Positions 10,676 through 22,650 of a DNA stretch of 64,000 bases are shown one piece after another. The position numbers were made by a program, and so were the translations under genes. The notes under the pieces are model-generated. The model saw nothing but the letters and a program-made list of their open reading frames with translations, was not told the origin of the DNA and made no database searches. Each line of letters begins with the position of its first letter. Within the stretch, counting starts at the first letter, position 1. The stretch is from contig NC_071332.1 of assembly GCF_010183535.1 (NCBI RefSeq), forward strand, positions 14,384,001 through 14,448,000, in the 5' to 3' direction. This stretch comes from Caenorhabditis remanei. Taxonomy: Eukaryota > Nematoda > Chromadorea > Rhabditida > Rhabditidae.

Positions 10676-12099
10676 ATGACAGTATCCGATTGCGAAATAT
10701 GTGGACAAGCTGCTCATGGAAATCATTTCGGTGTTCTAAGCTGTCGCGCCTGTGCCGCGTTTTTTCGGTGAGATTTAGAAGATTGTAGAGAAGATTTGCG
10801 TCATGTTTAGAAGACATGCTTTAAAAAAATAAATTTTCAGAAGAGCCACACTTAACCCCAAGAAAAAACTGAATCTAAATTGTATTCATGGTCAAAATTT
10901 GGAAATTCACAGAAATGGATTTTTCTCATGTAAAAAGTGTCGCATGAAGAGATGCCTCGATAAGGGAATGGATGCTTCTAGTAAGTCTTTTATTCGAAAA
11001 AAACTAGATTATTGTGTTTTTATCAGAATTCCAACTCGATCGTGATATGATTTCCATGGCGGTGGTTCCCACTAAAACTCCAATGATAATCCCTCAAACT
11101 TTGGCTACATTCCTCGGAAGACCCAGTTTTTTGATCTACTGCAATGCTCAAGATCCTTCTTCTCCTGGACCGACTAAAAATCTAGTCGATTGTAATTACC
11201 TGCTGGACAGAGCGACTGAAATTCTGAAAAACGGAAGTTGGAAACCATTCAGTCCGGAAATGAGCAGTCTAGAGAAAATATCAGTGGGATTTGAGAATAT
11301 GAGAATTCTGAAATCTTCAGAGCTTCAATATTTGAGTCATATGGGAAAGGATCACACGATGCTTTTCTGGGAACAAGAAATGTTAAATACGGCTGAATGG
11401 CTTACCAATTTCACTGAATTCAACTCATTGCCAATTAAAGTTCAGGTAATTATAATGGAAAGACTGAAATTGATAAAAATTAATATATCAGATGGAAGTG
11501 GTCAAATCCATTTGGAAAACTTACGGAAGATTTGAGAAGCTAGCAAAAACTGCAGAATATCGAAGGAAGAAGTTGTTTACAAACGAAAATTTGTTTGTTG
11601 TTGGAGATGAAGCATGTTTGGACTCGGAAAACACTGAAGTTGATGTTTCATGGTTCACAAATTACAGTTATGAGCAGGTGTCCTAGTGAGTTAACTTTCC
11701 TAAAATGGGTTTCATCGTCATCTGCCATTTTCCAGTTTCATGGACTGCTTCCACAATGATATGTTTCGTCAAATCATCAGAGAGTTTGAAACTCTTAATC
11801 CTACAACTACTGAACTAAACTTCATGCTTCTCCAAGTATGTCTCCAACAAGCGGGCAAGAAACTGCAAGGTGACGTGGCAAAAGTGACTGACTATTTACA
11901 AGATGTCATTGCTAATCAGTTGCATGACTACTACCTCAACGTGCGGAACATGCCGAATTACTCGGCGAGATTGGCAAAAATGATGAAGGTGAATAATTTG
12001 ATGAGACAAGATTTGAGAAGACAGGCGGAGAAAGGAGAGTTAGCGATGACGTTTGATGTGTTCAGTCTGACGTTTTCTCATCCTGAGATGATGTGTTGA
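10676..12099 (+). CDS. Nuclear hormone receptor N4, with an altered second zinc finger
   Basis: Exons 10676-10767, 10841-10980, 11027-11445, 11492-11685, 11736-12099; 402 residues. It has almost no leader before the DBD ([20 protein letters not shown]). Finger 1 is complete with CRACAAFF. In finger 2 the expected second cysteine is missing: the sequence is [11 protein letters not shown] where paralogues have C-x4-6-C followed by I; the CKKCRMKRC part is intact. The LBD contains [24 protein letters not shown] and a C-terminal FSHPEMMC. It sits at the end of the first + strand NHR block and is the most diverged of the four. Loss of one zinc ligand should weaken or abolish classical DNA binding (inference). 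Confidence 0.9.
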
Positions 12100-12253
12100 T
12101 TTCCATGTAAACTATGTATATACTTCTTTTGAACTTTGAGAAAACAATAAATACGAGTAGCTGTAGTGATGTATTCTTACAAAAGCAAACTATTTCGATT
12201 TCGTGTTCGGACAATATCACTTGAAAATAGAGCATAAATAAAAATTATTCGAA

Positions 12254-13874
12254 TCAATGCCTCTTGGTGAGAATAGCATTAATCTTTCTCGGAAATACAC
12301 CAACTTTGTCACTTTTGTCGATGGATGGCGGCCCTTCGGATGATGGGGATACCTGGAAGTTTGACGTTATTTTCCTTTTGTGATCCTTTTTTGTTACCTG
12401 ATATCTATTGAATAAATTAGAGATGAAGAGGAACAATTCCATCCGAGCAAGTCCTTCACCCATGCACTGTCTCTTTCCAATCGAAAATGGAATGAGTTCC
12501 TCTACTTTTTTGAGTTTTCCATTCTCATCAATAAACCTGTCCGCATTGAAAGTATATGGCTCTGGGAACGTTTTCTCATCCAACATCACTGTGCTGATCT
12601 GAGCAATAACTCCTGTTCCCTTTTTGATTTGGTATCCATCGATTACTGTATCCTTGGCTGTCATATGAAGCAAGTTGATAGGAAGAATATTAGCACATCT
12701 CTGAGATTCATTGATAACTGCATTCATGAAGGGTAGATCATTCTTATCAGCTGTTGTTATCAATCTATCATCTCCAATCACTCTGTCTAACTCTTCTTGT
12801 ATTCTCTCTTGAAGCCCCGGAGTGTTCATGATATAAGAAATAATCCAACTTGTTGTGGTGTTAGTTGTAGAAAATCCAGCAAACCAAATATCCATACAAG
12901 TATTTACTAACTGTCTATCTGAGAACAACTCTGAATCTCCTTCAGTTTCTCTTTTTCTTTGTTCTTTGAGATAAGCTTCAGCATAATCTAAGCTCTCCTC
13001 ACTGTCGAAATCAATCTTCTTTCTATGATTTTCAATTTGAGTGTTGAAAAAGTTATGAAAATTTTTCTTGAACTCGTCAAACCTACAATTTCAAAGATAT
13101 TGAAAACCCAGAAAGCACCGGGAACTTACAAATCGTCGACAGATTGTCCTGGAAGCCATTTACCAAGCGCTGGGGCAAACACTTGCACGAAAACTTTGAA
13201 GGTAGAAAACGTCTTCTCAAAATATTCAATCAAATCTTTCATTGTGTTGAATTCATTTTCTCTTCCATCATCAAACCGATATCCAAACACTACTTGATTA
13301 ATGACATTCGCAATTGCATTATTGAAAACAATCTGTATATCCTGCTTCACTCCAAGATGCTCATCAAATTTTCTAAACACTTCTTGTACCTCGATCAATA
13401 CTTTTTGTTGCATCACGTCCTTCCCGAGCCCCATATCGCGGAAAGTAGCGAGAGCGAATCTACGATGAGTGTTCCAGAGGTGGCCGTTTGTGTCGACGAT
13501 ACCGTATGCACCACCGCGAAATTTTTCATTGAAGGATTGAATATATTTGTCTTTGTAGGTATCACCATCTCGAATAAATGTACTTTTCAGACGATCATAA
13601 GAGCTCATTACCACATACGGAGTGGTTCCTGGAATAATATTAGATATCATCTATTTTTCCTGATATTTTACTCACCCATCCAAAATGTGTAAACATCTCC
13701 ATATTGCTCCGTCCATCTTCTGAAACACTCGTATCCAGGTTTCTCTCTCATCATTGACAACATATTTCCAATCAAAGGTAATGGGATTGGTCCAGGCGGA
13801 AGGTGTCTTCGTTTCCAGTAAATCTCATGAAAGAGGTACAAACAAAGTCCAGTGAACAATAGCAACAGAATCAT
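12254..13874 (-). CDS. Cytochrome P450, CYP33 family (P1)
   Basis: Microsomal haem monooxygenase of the CYP2-like clan, CYP33 family (probably subfamily C by overall look). Minus-strand exons: 13874-13676, 13628-13130, 13082-12398, 12352-12254; 493 residues. N-terminal membrane anchor (MILLLLFTGLCLYLFHEIYW) followed by KRRHLPPGPIPLPLIGN, the proline hinge. Helix-C WNTHRR, ExxR motif in NESQRCANI, and haem loop FSIGKRQCMG with the cysteine ligand. The I-helix reads AGFSTTNTT, without the usual acidic residue before TT. Donors and acceptors are canonical. TTTCAG lies eight bases before the ATG, a likely trans-splice acceptor. It is convergent with N4, with 154 bp between stop codons. Confidence 0.93.
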
Positions 13875-13959
13875 TATTTCACTGAAATTCAAAACTAAAA
13901 TCAGAAGTTGTCAAGGAATAGTAGTGAAACAAGCTAATCTTGAAACATCTGCGTTTTTT

Positions 13960-14215
13960 ATTCAAATTTTTTTTTCCATATTTTATTCCAAAATAACGTT
14001 TTTGACCGAATAATGATGCAAAGGAAAAAAGGGTGACAAGATGAAATCAGAGGCATAGATCAGTATACCGATTTTTCAATGTTTTGAGGCGGTTGGTTTC
14101 CTTGTTTGTTGAGAGAAGAGAGTGTTTGACTTATGAGGCTTATCTTGAAACAAAATAAAGAGAAACGAAAATCAACAGATAAGAAAAAAAAGAATGACGG
14201 CAGGAACAACTAGAG
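13960..14215 (-). promoter_or_regulatory. Upstream block shared by P1-P3
   Basis: The sequence upstream of P1 resembles those upstream of P2 (16020-16330) and P3 (18230-18500): a TTTTTATTCAA word, a CCATATTTTATTCC / CCATAGTTTATGCC box, GACATAGATCAG-like words and a conserved GAAGAGAGAGTGTTTG-like stretch. This shows that the tandem duplication copied promoter as well as gene. Confidence 0.5.
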
Positions 14216-14346
14216 ACTAGTTGATAAAGTGGGCGTTCTCAAATTCTCGTATTTTTTCGAATGTGGTAATAAAGAATCTAAAATACACAGTTTATGTACA
14301 AAAACCAAAGTTCAGATCACAAATTAATAAATACATTATTTTTCTA

Positions 14347-15963
14347 TCAATGCCTCTTGGTGAGAATCGCGTTGAACTTCCTCGGAAACACACCAACTCT
14401 TTCACTTTTGTCGATTGATGGCGGCCCTTCTGATGATGGAGACACCTAAACGTTCAACGTTGTATTCTTTTTTCGATTTCAAATTTGTTACCTGATATCT
14501 ATTAAAAAAGTTAGAGATAAAGAGGAACAACTCCATTCGAGCGAGTCCTTCACCGAGACACTGTCTCTTTCCAATCGAAAATGGAACGAGTTCTTCTACT
14601 TTTTTGAGTTTTCCATTCTCATCAATAAACCTGCCCGGATTGAAAGTATATGGTTCTGGGAACGTTTTCTCATCCAACATCACGGTACTAATCTGAGCGA
14701 TCACTCCAGTACCCTGTTTAATTGGGTATCCTGCGATTACAGTATCCTTGGTTGTAGCATGGAACAGGTTGATTGGCACGATATTCGCACATCGTTGAGA
14801 TTCATTGATAACTGCATTCATGTAGGGTAGGTCATTCTTATCAGCTGTCGTTACCAATCTATCTCCTCCGATCACTCTGTCTAATTCTTCATGCATTTTC
14901 TCTTGAACTCCGGGTGTGTTCATGATATAACAAACGATCCAATTTGTTGTGGTATTAGTTGTAGATAACCCGGCGAACCAAAGATCCAAACACGTGTTCA
15001 TTAGCTGCTTGTTGGAGAATAACTCGAAGTCTCCTTCAGCTTCTCTCTTTCTTTGTTCTTTGAGATAAGCTTCAGCATAATCCAAGTTCTCCTCACTGTC
15101 GAAGTCAATTTTCTGCCGATGGTTTTCAATCTGGGTGTTGAAGAAAGTGTGGAAGTTTTGTTTCCAATCGCCCAATCTGTAAATTAAGTTATTCGAAAAT
15201 CCAAAGAGGGTTCTGGACTTACAACTCATCAAGTGATTTTCCTGGAAGCCATTGACCAATCTTCGGTGCAAAAACTTGTACATGAACTTTGAAAGTAGTG
15301 AATGCCTTCTCCTGATATTCCATCAGATCTCTTAATTTATTGAATTCTTCTTCATGCTCATCTGCGAACCGATATCCGAACACAATTTGATTGATAACAT
15401 TTGCAACTGCATTATTCAACACGATTGGAATATCTTGTTCCACTCCAAGATGCTCATCAAACTTTCTGAACGATTCTTGAACTTCAATCAAGATTTTCTC
15501 CTGCATCAGATCTTTCCCAAGTCCCATATCACGGAAACTGCTAAGGGTGAATCTACGATGAGTGCTCCAAAGGTGCCCGTTAGTTTCCACGATACCATAT
15601 GTTCCACCACGAAACTTCTCTGTGAACGGTTGGGGAAACTTGTCCTTGTATGTGTCACCATCTCGGATAAACGTATCTTTTATGCGATCGTATGAACCGA
15701 TCATAACATACGGAGTAGTACCTACAATAAAACTTTTTTCAAAACATATCGGTTGTCTACCCACCCATCCAAAATGTGTAAACATCTCCATATTGTTTTG
15801 TCCATCTTCTGAAACACTCATATCCAGGTTTCTCTCTAAGCATTGACAACATATTTCCAATCAAAGGTAATGGGATTGGTCCAGGAGGTAGGTGTCTTCG
15901 TTTCCAGTACATCTCATGGAAGAGGTACAAACAAAGTCCAGTGAACAATAGCAACAGAATCAT
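14347..15963 (-). CDS. Cytochrome P450, CYP33 family (P2)
   Basis: Minus-strand exons 15963-15765, 15721-15223, 15176-14492, 14445-14347; 493 residues, with exon lengths identical to P1 (199/499/685/99). Anchor MILLLLFTGLCLYLFHEMYW, hinge LPPGPIPLPLIGN, WSTHRR, I-helix AGLSTTNTT, NESQRCANI, haem loop FSIGKRQCLG. It is a recent tandem copy of P1 and P3. The first donor is GTGGGT, less usual but acceptable. TTTCAG precedes the ATG closely, as in P1. Confidence 0.94.
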
Positions 15964-16577
15964 TATTTTACTGAAATTCAAAACTAAAATCAGAAATTCT
16001 CAAGGAAAAGTGATGAAAGAAGCAAGTTTTTAGAATAGCGACGTCTTTTTATTCAAGATTCTCTTTCCATAGTTTATGCCAAGGCAAAGTTTGTGACCGA
16101 TGCAGAGAAAGAGAGAAAAATGGAATGGGTAGAGACCACAGAAATTAGAGACATAGATCAGTTGATCAATTTCACAACATTTGTGAAATTCGGGGGAATT
16201 GGTTGGTTGAGTGAAGGGAGTGTTTGGTCTAGAAAGTTACCCTGACAAATAACATAAAGGGAAAAAGTGTTAGATAAAAAAAGAAAAACGAGGGAAAGAG
16301 AACTAGAGACTAGTTGGTTGAGTGAGAATTCAATACACACATTTTTTCAAAAGTATACCGATGTGACTTTTGAGCCATAAATCTGTTATAATTTTTCTTC
16401 ATCACGGACTATCATTTTTGGAACCTGATGCGTATTCAACTGCACTTGCACACGCAACTATTTATCAAATCATGCAAAATGAGACCAAATAAGCTGAAAG
16501 ACATACCTATTGAAAAAAGTTTATCAAAAATGGAATGAAAATCGAGATCACAAATAAATAAATGAACAAATTTATTT
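15964..16577. promoter_or_regulatory. Region between P2 and P3, with shared upstream block of P2
   Basis: 16020-16330 carries the promoter-like block shared with P1 and P3. 16330-16560 is AT-rich and holds the 3' UTR of P3; no further gene is seen. Confidence 0.45.
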
Positions 16578-18202
16578 TTAATGCCTTTTGGTGAGAATCG
16601 CGTTGAACTTCCTTGGGAACAGACTGAGTTTGCCGGTCTTGTCTATTGATGGAGGTCCTTCGGATGATGGGGAGATCTGAAAAATCGAAATTATTGTTGA
16701 ATTACATAATGTTGAGCAATAAATTACCTGATATCTGTTGAAAAAATTTGAGATGAAGAGGAACAACTCCATCCGAGCGAGTCCTTCACCAAGACACTGT
16801 CTCTTTCCAATCGAGAATGGTATGAGTTCTTCTACTTTCTTCAACTTTCCATTCTCATCAATAAACCTGTCTGGGTTGAAAGTATAAGGCTCAGGGAACA
16901 CCTTCTCGTCCAACATCACTGTGCTAATCTGAGCAACAACTCCAGTTCCCTTTTTGATAGGGAAACCACTGATTACTGTGTCCTTAGTAGTCATATGAAG
17001 CACGTTGACTGGTAGGATGTTAGCACATCGTTGAGATTCATTGATAACTGCATTCATGTAGGGTAGGTCATTCTTATCAGCTGTTGTTACCAATCTATCG
17101 CTTCCTACTGTTCTGTCTAACTCTTCTTGCATTTTCTCTTGAACTCTCGGAGTGTTCATTATATAGCAGATAGACCAATTTGCAGTAGCATTTGTAGTGG
17201 ATAATCCAGCAAACCAAAGATCCAAACAAGTATGCATCAATTGATTATTGGAGAACAACTCGAAGTCTCCTTCAGCTTCTCTCTTTCTTTGTTCTTTGAG
17301 ATAAGCTTCAGCATAATCCAAGTTCTCCTCACTGTCGAAATCAATTTTTTGCTTGTGGTTTTCAATTTGAGTATTGAAAAATGTGTAGAAATTTTTCTTC
17401 CACTCGTCCATTCTGAAATTTCAATTTGAGATGAAAGCCAAAGGAATATCTGAAACTTACAGCTCATCAATTGATTTTCCTGGAAGAAATTCTCCAAGTT
17501 TCGGAGCAAAAACTTGAACATAAACTTTAATTGTATTAAAAGCCTTCTCTTGATACTCCATCAGATCTCTCAATTTGTTGAATTCTTCCTCTTGGTCATC
17601 TGCGAACCGATATCCAAACACAATTTGATTGATAACATTTGCTACTGCGTTATTCAATACTTTTGGGATATCTTGCTCCATTCCAAGATGCTCATCAAGC
17701 TTTCTGAATACTTCTTCCACCTCAATCAATATTTTCTCCTGCATTAATCCTTTTCCAAGTCCAAAATCCCGAAAAGTGGTGAGGGCGAATCTACGATGAG
17801 TATTCCAAAGATGTCCATTTGTGTCAACAATTCCAAATGATCCTCCACAAAATTTCACATTGATTGGTTGAGGAAATTTGTCCTTGTAAGTGTCACCATC
17901 ACGGATGAATGTCTCTTTCATCAGATCAAGAGAGCTAATCATCACATATGGAGTTTTACCTGAAGAAAAATCCGCACTGAAAGATAGCTTATTCTCTACT
18001 CACCCATCCAAAAAGTGTAACAATCTCCATAGGTTTTCATCCATCTTCTGAAACACTCGTATCCTGGTTTCTCTCTAAGCATTGGCAAGACGTTGCCAAT
18101 TATTGGAAGCGGAATGGGTCCTGGTGGTAAGTGTCTTCGCTTCCAATACAATTCGTAGAATAGGTAAATACAAAGTCCAGTGAACAATAGCAACAGAAGC
18201 AT
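16578..18202 (-). CDS. Cytochrome P450, CYP33 family (P3)
   Basis: Minus-strand exons 18202-18004, 17959-17461, 17412-16728, 16676-16578; 493 residues. Anchor MLLLLLFTGLCIYLFYELYW, hinge LPPGPIPLPIIGN, WNTHRR, I-helix AGLSTTNATANW, NESQRCANI, haem loop FSIGKRQCLG, C-terminus ILTKRH as in P1 and P2. GATTTTCAG lies seven bases before the ATG. P1-P3 are head-to-tail and share both coding sequence and upstream sequence; substrate differences would most likely lie in the B-C loop and after the hinge, where they vary most. Confidence 0.94.
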
Positions 18203-18677
18203 AGTTTTCCTGAAAATCCGAAAGTAAAGTCCAAAAATTCTGAAAGAAAAGCGAGCTGATTCTGAAAACAGCAGCGCCTTTTTATTCAAGATCCCCATTT
18301 CATAGTTTATGCCGAAACAAAGTTTGTGACCCAGTGGTGATGCAGAGAAAAAGAGACAAGTGACGAGAGGAGAGACATGAGAGACAAATCAGTTGACCAA
18401 ACTCCACATGTTTTTAGAAGGCTGAGGGAAATTGGTGGTTGTGAGAAGAGAGAGTATTCGGTCTTTAGAGTTACCTTGAAAAACAAAATAAAGAAGAATA
18501 GAAGGAGAGAAAACCTTATAAAGGGACGTTCGACATGAAAAACATAATGTCTCTTCTCTCTAAAGTTACAAATTAAGATGCAAACGTTTTTCTTTTTGAA
18601 TCTTTTGCCTACTTTTAATTCTGTAATTTTCCTGTTTAGATTCCTGTAAAAATAAATGTCAAAATCTTTATTAATAT
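18203..18677. promoter_or_regulatory. Upstream region of P3 and 3' flank of N5
   Basis: 18230-18500 is the third copy of the P1-P3 upstream block. A CAAGGTAACTC word (minus strand, near 18470) could be a donor of a 5'-UTR intron ending at the TTTCAG before the P3 ATG. The rest is AT-rich 3' flank of N5. Confidence 0.4.
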
Positions 18678-20160
18678 TCATGTTGACTCAAACATATCTG
18701 GATGAGAAAAGTCTATTTTTAATATATTAAACAGCCTTGCAATTTCATTCTTCTCCGCTCTTTCCCTCATATCTGCTTCGATCATTCGATTGATCTTCAT
18801 CATTTTTGCCAATCGACCAGAATAATTTGCCAGTTTCATTTTGTTCATGTAATAATCATGAAGATTGTCCGCTTGAGATTGAAGAAGTCGCTCAGTTGCC
18901 TCCAGAACTTTTCCTTGACACTTTCTACCAGCATGATATAGAGATACTTGGAGGAGCATGTAGTTGATTTCGATACTGCTTGGATTAAGTTCGATTAGAT
19001 CTTGTATGCATTGACGGGCGTTTAACTCCACTTGAGGCATCATGTAGCTGAAAGAATTTAGTTTGTTTGAGTGAGCTCGTCAGCCAGTCTCCTTAAACTC
19101 ACAAAGTTAGCTGCTCCAAAGAATAATTTGTACACCATTCCAAATCAACTTCATAATTCCCAAAGTCCAAGCAAGAATCATTCCCACACATAAACTGTTC
19201 ACTCGTGAATAGTTTCTTCCTCTGATATTCCGCAGTTTCTGTCAATTTCTCCAGACGAGTCCAGCAGATCCACGCTGCTTTCACTATTTCTAACTGAAAT
19301 GTTCTTTTCTAGACTTCTTGCTTTCAGGAATTCCACTCACTTTTATATAATCTTCTAATTCACTGAACTCGGTGAAGTTCGCAAACCACTCAACAACTCT
19401 CAAAAATGATTGCTCCCAAATGAAAAGAGATTCATCCTTTCCAACCCGTGTCAACTGTTTTATCTTACTGTCAGGTTGTTTTAGTCTCATGTCGTCTAAT
19501 GTTATCGATAGTTTCTCAAGGCTGTTATGGAATTGGAACGGTTTGATGTTTTGGGAAGGCTCCTGAAAGCAAAGCATAAATTTCTGTATCACTCTTCTAG
19601 TCAACCTTCAAAAACATTGTATTTGCAATATCCACTAAATACGTCACGTCTATAACTGTCTTGATATGAGATGCTTTATCCGGCTCACAACACAAAATGA
19701 ATGTGGGTCTTCCGAGAAATGTGGATAGAGTTTGTGGGGGTCCTATGATAAATGCAACACGTTTTATGAATTTATTGGAACATGAGATCAGATCACGATT
19801 GCTTTGGAATTCTGGAAAAATAAAAAATGACGGATGTGGAAAAATAGAATGAGAACTCACTACCAGCATCCATTCCTACATCAAAACATCGTTTAAGTCT
19901 ACATCGTTTGCATTGGAATCTGGAAGAAAAGACAAAGTCAGAGTCTTAACAAATCCCCCTTGTCAACTTAATCAAACTCACTTTCCATCTTCAAAAATTG
20001 TACAATTTCCCTTCGGACATTCGATTCTCTTCTTCGACCAACTCGCTGCTCTTCTGAAGAAAGCAGCGCAGGCTCGACAACTCATCACTCCAAAATGTCT
20101 GCCTGAAGTCTGTTGTCCACATATTTCGCATGGTCCGGATAGGAATAGTGGGGCGGGCAT
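18678..20160 (-). CDS. Nuclear hormone receptor N5
   Basis: Minus-strand exons 20160-19982, 19919-19864, 19811-19606, 19562-19341, 19293-19103, 19047-18678; 407 residues. [32 protein letters not shown]-x4-C (CPKGNC), [28 protein letters not shown] near its start, FIWEQSF, C-terminus [10 protein letters not shown]. It lacks the intron after CAAFF but has one after the second finger's first cysteine pair and one in the mid-LBD. The leader [10 protein letters not shown] is shared with N9, N11 and N13, so it belongs to the same subgroup as the later + strand block. Confidence 0.92.
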
Positions 20161-20503
20161 TTTTACTGGAAAATAGTTTTTTTTTAATTCAGAATACTAT
20201 ATTTGAGAAGAATTCTCGAAACGTAGTTGAAAGTCAAAAAACTCAATAAGATGTGAACTAGAGACGCAGACTGAAAAAGAGAAAAAAAGCAATGTGAGCA
20301 CATACGTATGATAATGCTCGAAGATCATTATTTCCCTGGCATTAAAAAAAAAGTATGTTGGTGGCAGAGTACACATCTTTGAGTTTGTTATGCGAACTTG
20401 TTATGAGAGATCTTTATTCCTTGTGGAGAATTATTAAAGCATTGATAAAAGATCATAAATATGTAAGTACAAGTGAAAACAAAATATAAATTAAGTACAA
20501 AGT
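20161..20503. other. Short intergenic region between N6 and N5
   Basis: AT-rich sequence; it should contain the N6 3' UTR and the N5 promoter. No motif that I would name. Confidence 0.4.
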
Positions 20504-21947
20504 TTAGAATCCAGAATCACAAAACATATCTGGATGTGAAAAATGTACAGACATGATATTGAATACTTTCGCAACTTCTTGCTTTTCCAATCTTTCGAAC
20601 AAATTCCTTCTGATCAAATTATCGATTTTCATCATTTTAGCCAGTCTTGAAGAGTAATTCGATATCCGCTCAGATTGATAGTAATTATGCAAATTATCAG
20701 AAATGACTTCCATCAACTTGTCTGTAAATTTCAGCACATCTCCTTGATGTTTCTTTCCAGCATAATGAAGACAAATCTCAATGAGCATATAGCTGAGTTC
20801 AATGTCTCGTGGATGCAGATCAATAAGCAAATCCACAATTTTATTAAAGTATTCGTCATGATGGCAGTCCAAATAACTGAAAATTTCAAAAGTTTTCAAA
20901 TGACTTAATAATTGAAACAAACTCACTAGACCAACTGCTCCTTACTGTAGTTTGTACACCAGGAAACATCAACTTCAAAATCTTTGACATCTAGAAACAC
21001 ATCCTCTCCAATCATATAAACTGAGTCCCCGAATCTTTTCCTTCGTCTCTCATCGGCAGTTCTCGATAGTTTATCCAATCGAGCCCATAATATCCAAGAG
21101 ACTTTCAGGATTTGCATCTGAAAACGATTCGACTAGAACGGAAAACAAACTAAAAACGTACCTTAACACTCAAAGGAAGCTGCTGAAATTCTTCAAAATG
21201 AGTCAGCCACGTGGCAGTAGAGAGAAAACTTTGCTCCCAGAAAAACATGGTCTCCTTGAGTCCCAACACTTTCAGAAGTTTCAGATTCGTTTTCGTTTTC
21301 TTCAATTCCTGCAGTTTCAATGACATATTCTCCAGACTATCCCTTCCAAAATATCTTTTCGTATCTCCATTTTTCAAAATATCCATGGCTTGATTTATCA
21401 GAAAAGTCACATCAATCACAGTCTTCACTCGACACGCTCTCTCTGGTTCACAGCTCAAAATAAATGCAGGGCGGCCCAAAAACGAGGCAAGGCTAACAGG
21501 AATTCCTTGAGTTTTTCGTTTCTTTACTTTCATTATGGGTCCAGAAGAATCAGAACTTTCGGGTGAAGACGTGGATGTGGAGATTAGGTCACGGTCGTGT
21601 TGAAATTCTAGAAAAAATAATTTTTTGTAACTTTTCGCGAAATTAAATTGAAAACTTACTGTTAACATCCATTCCCATTTCCAGACACTTTCTCAATCGA
21701 CATTTTTTACAATAGAACCGTCCATTTTTGTGAATTTGGCAGTTTCCTAGCACACAATATGTGTCAGTCTCCAAGTTGGCTCTTCTAAAAACTGAAAATT
21801 GTTCCAAGCTTCAATCATTCACCGAATCTAGAAAACAAACCTGAAAAACGCTGCACAAGCCCGACAACTGATCACTCCGAAGTGATTTCCATTCGCAAGT
21901 TGTCCACAGATTTGGCAGATACTCACTTGGCGAGGAACGTGTATCAT
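20504..21947 (-). CDS. Nuclear hormone receptor N6
   Basis: Minus-strand exons 21947-21841, 21784-21660, 21607-21162, 21117-20927, 20876-20504; 413 residues. [30 protein letters not shown]-x4-C (CVLGNC), CKKCRLRKC. The segment after it has a Ser-rich linker ([11 protein letters not shown]) and basic VKKRKTQ, then [17 protein letters not shown]-terminus [12 protein letters not shown]. The start at 21947 is the first ATG in frame and places the first zinc cysteine at residue 11. It is divergent from P4, with a 703 bp shared upstream region. Confidence 0.91.
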
Positions 21948-22650
21948 TTCTAGAGGAAAAATCGATGATCATATGGGAAATCGAGAGAGAAACGGGAGAG
22001 TCAGAAGAGACAGAGGCGGTTAGAGAAAAAGTATCAAAAGTACATGAATCGGAGAAGAGGGCAATCAAGAGGAAACCTGTTGACTTAGTTGGGGAGTTCA
22101 TTTGGAAGGAGACGGAGAGGTTGTTATTATGGTCGGATTGCGAAACACATTTTCAATAGGTGAGGGAATGACAAGTAAATTTGGTTGTGTGGTCGGAAAA
22201 TATGAAGGGACTCATCAATTTGAGAAACAGTCCTGTTGAGTTATAAACTTTTCAGAGGGCTTTGCAACATTTTGCTTTGTATCGTGTCTACTGAATCCAT
22301 CCAGTGCTCGGGAATTCTTTTCAGAGTCAATACAAAAAAACAACGTGCATATTTCCATGTATCAGAATTCCTATTATCAAGAGCAAGAGATTTCTCAGCA
22401 GGTCTTAAAACACCAAAAGACCGAAAGCTGAATATCAAATTACCAGTCACCTCGCCCGTCTCAACAAAATACGAAACACGTCTGCGTCTCCACTCCTTCA
22501 CCTCTTTCACAATTCTTTTCGTATTTTGTTGTCCCCTTCTTCGCCTATTTCTCTCGATCCCTCACTTCCACCTGATGCAATTTCAATGAATAAATACTCC
22601 ATGTTTCGCCTCATTTCTCAGTTTTTCTTCAAGAAATTTTCACTTCCACC
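21948..22650. promoter_or_regulatory. Shared divergent upstream region of N6 (-) and P4 (+)
   Basis: 703 bp between the two start codons. The side next to N6 is rich in GA on the + strand (C/T on the N6 coding strand); the P4 side has TCTCTCGATCCC and an AATAAATACT word near 22590. Open frames here are short and unsupported. An NHR/P450 pair sharing one control region could be co-regulated (inference). Confidence 0.4.
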
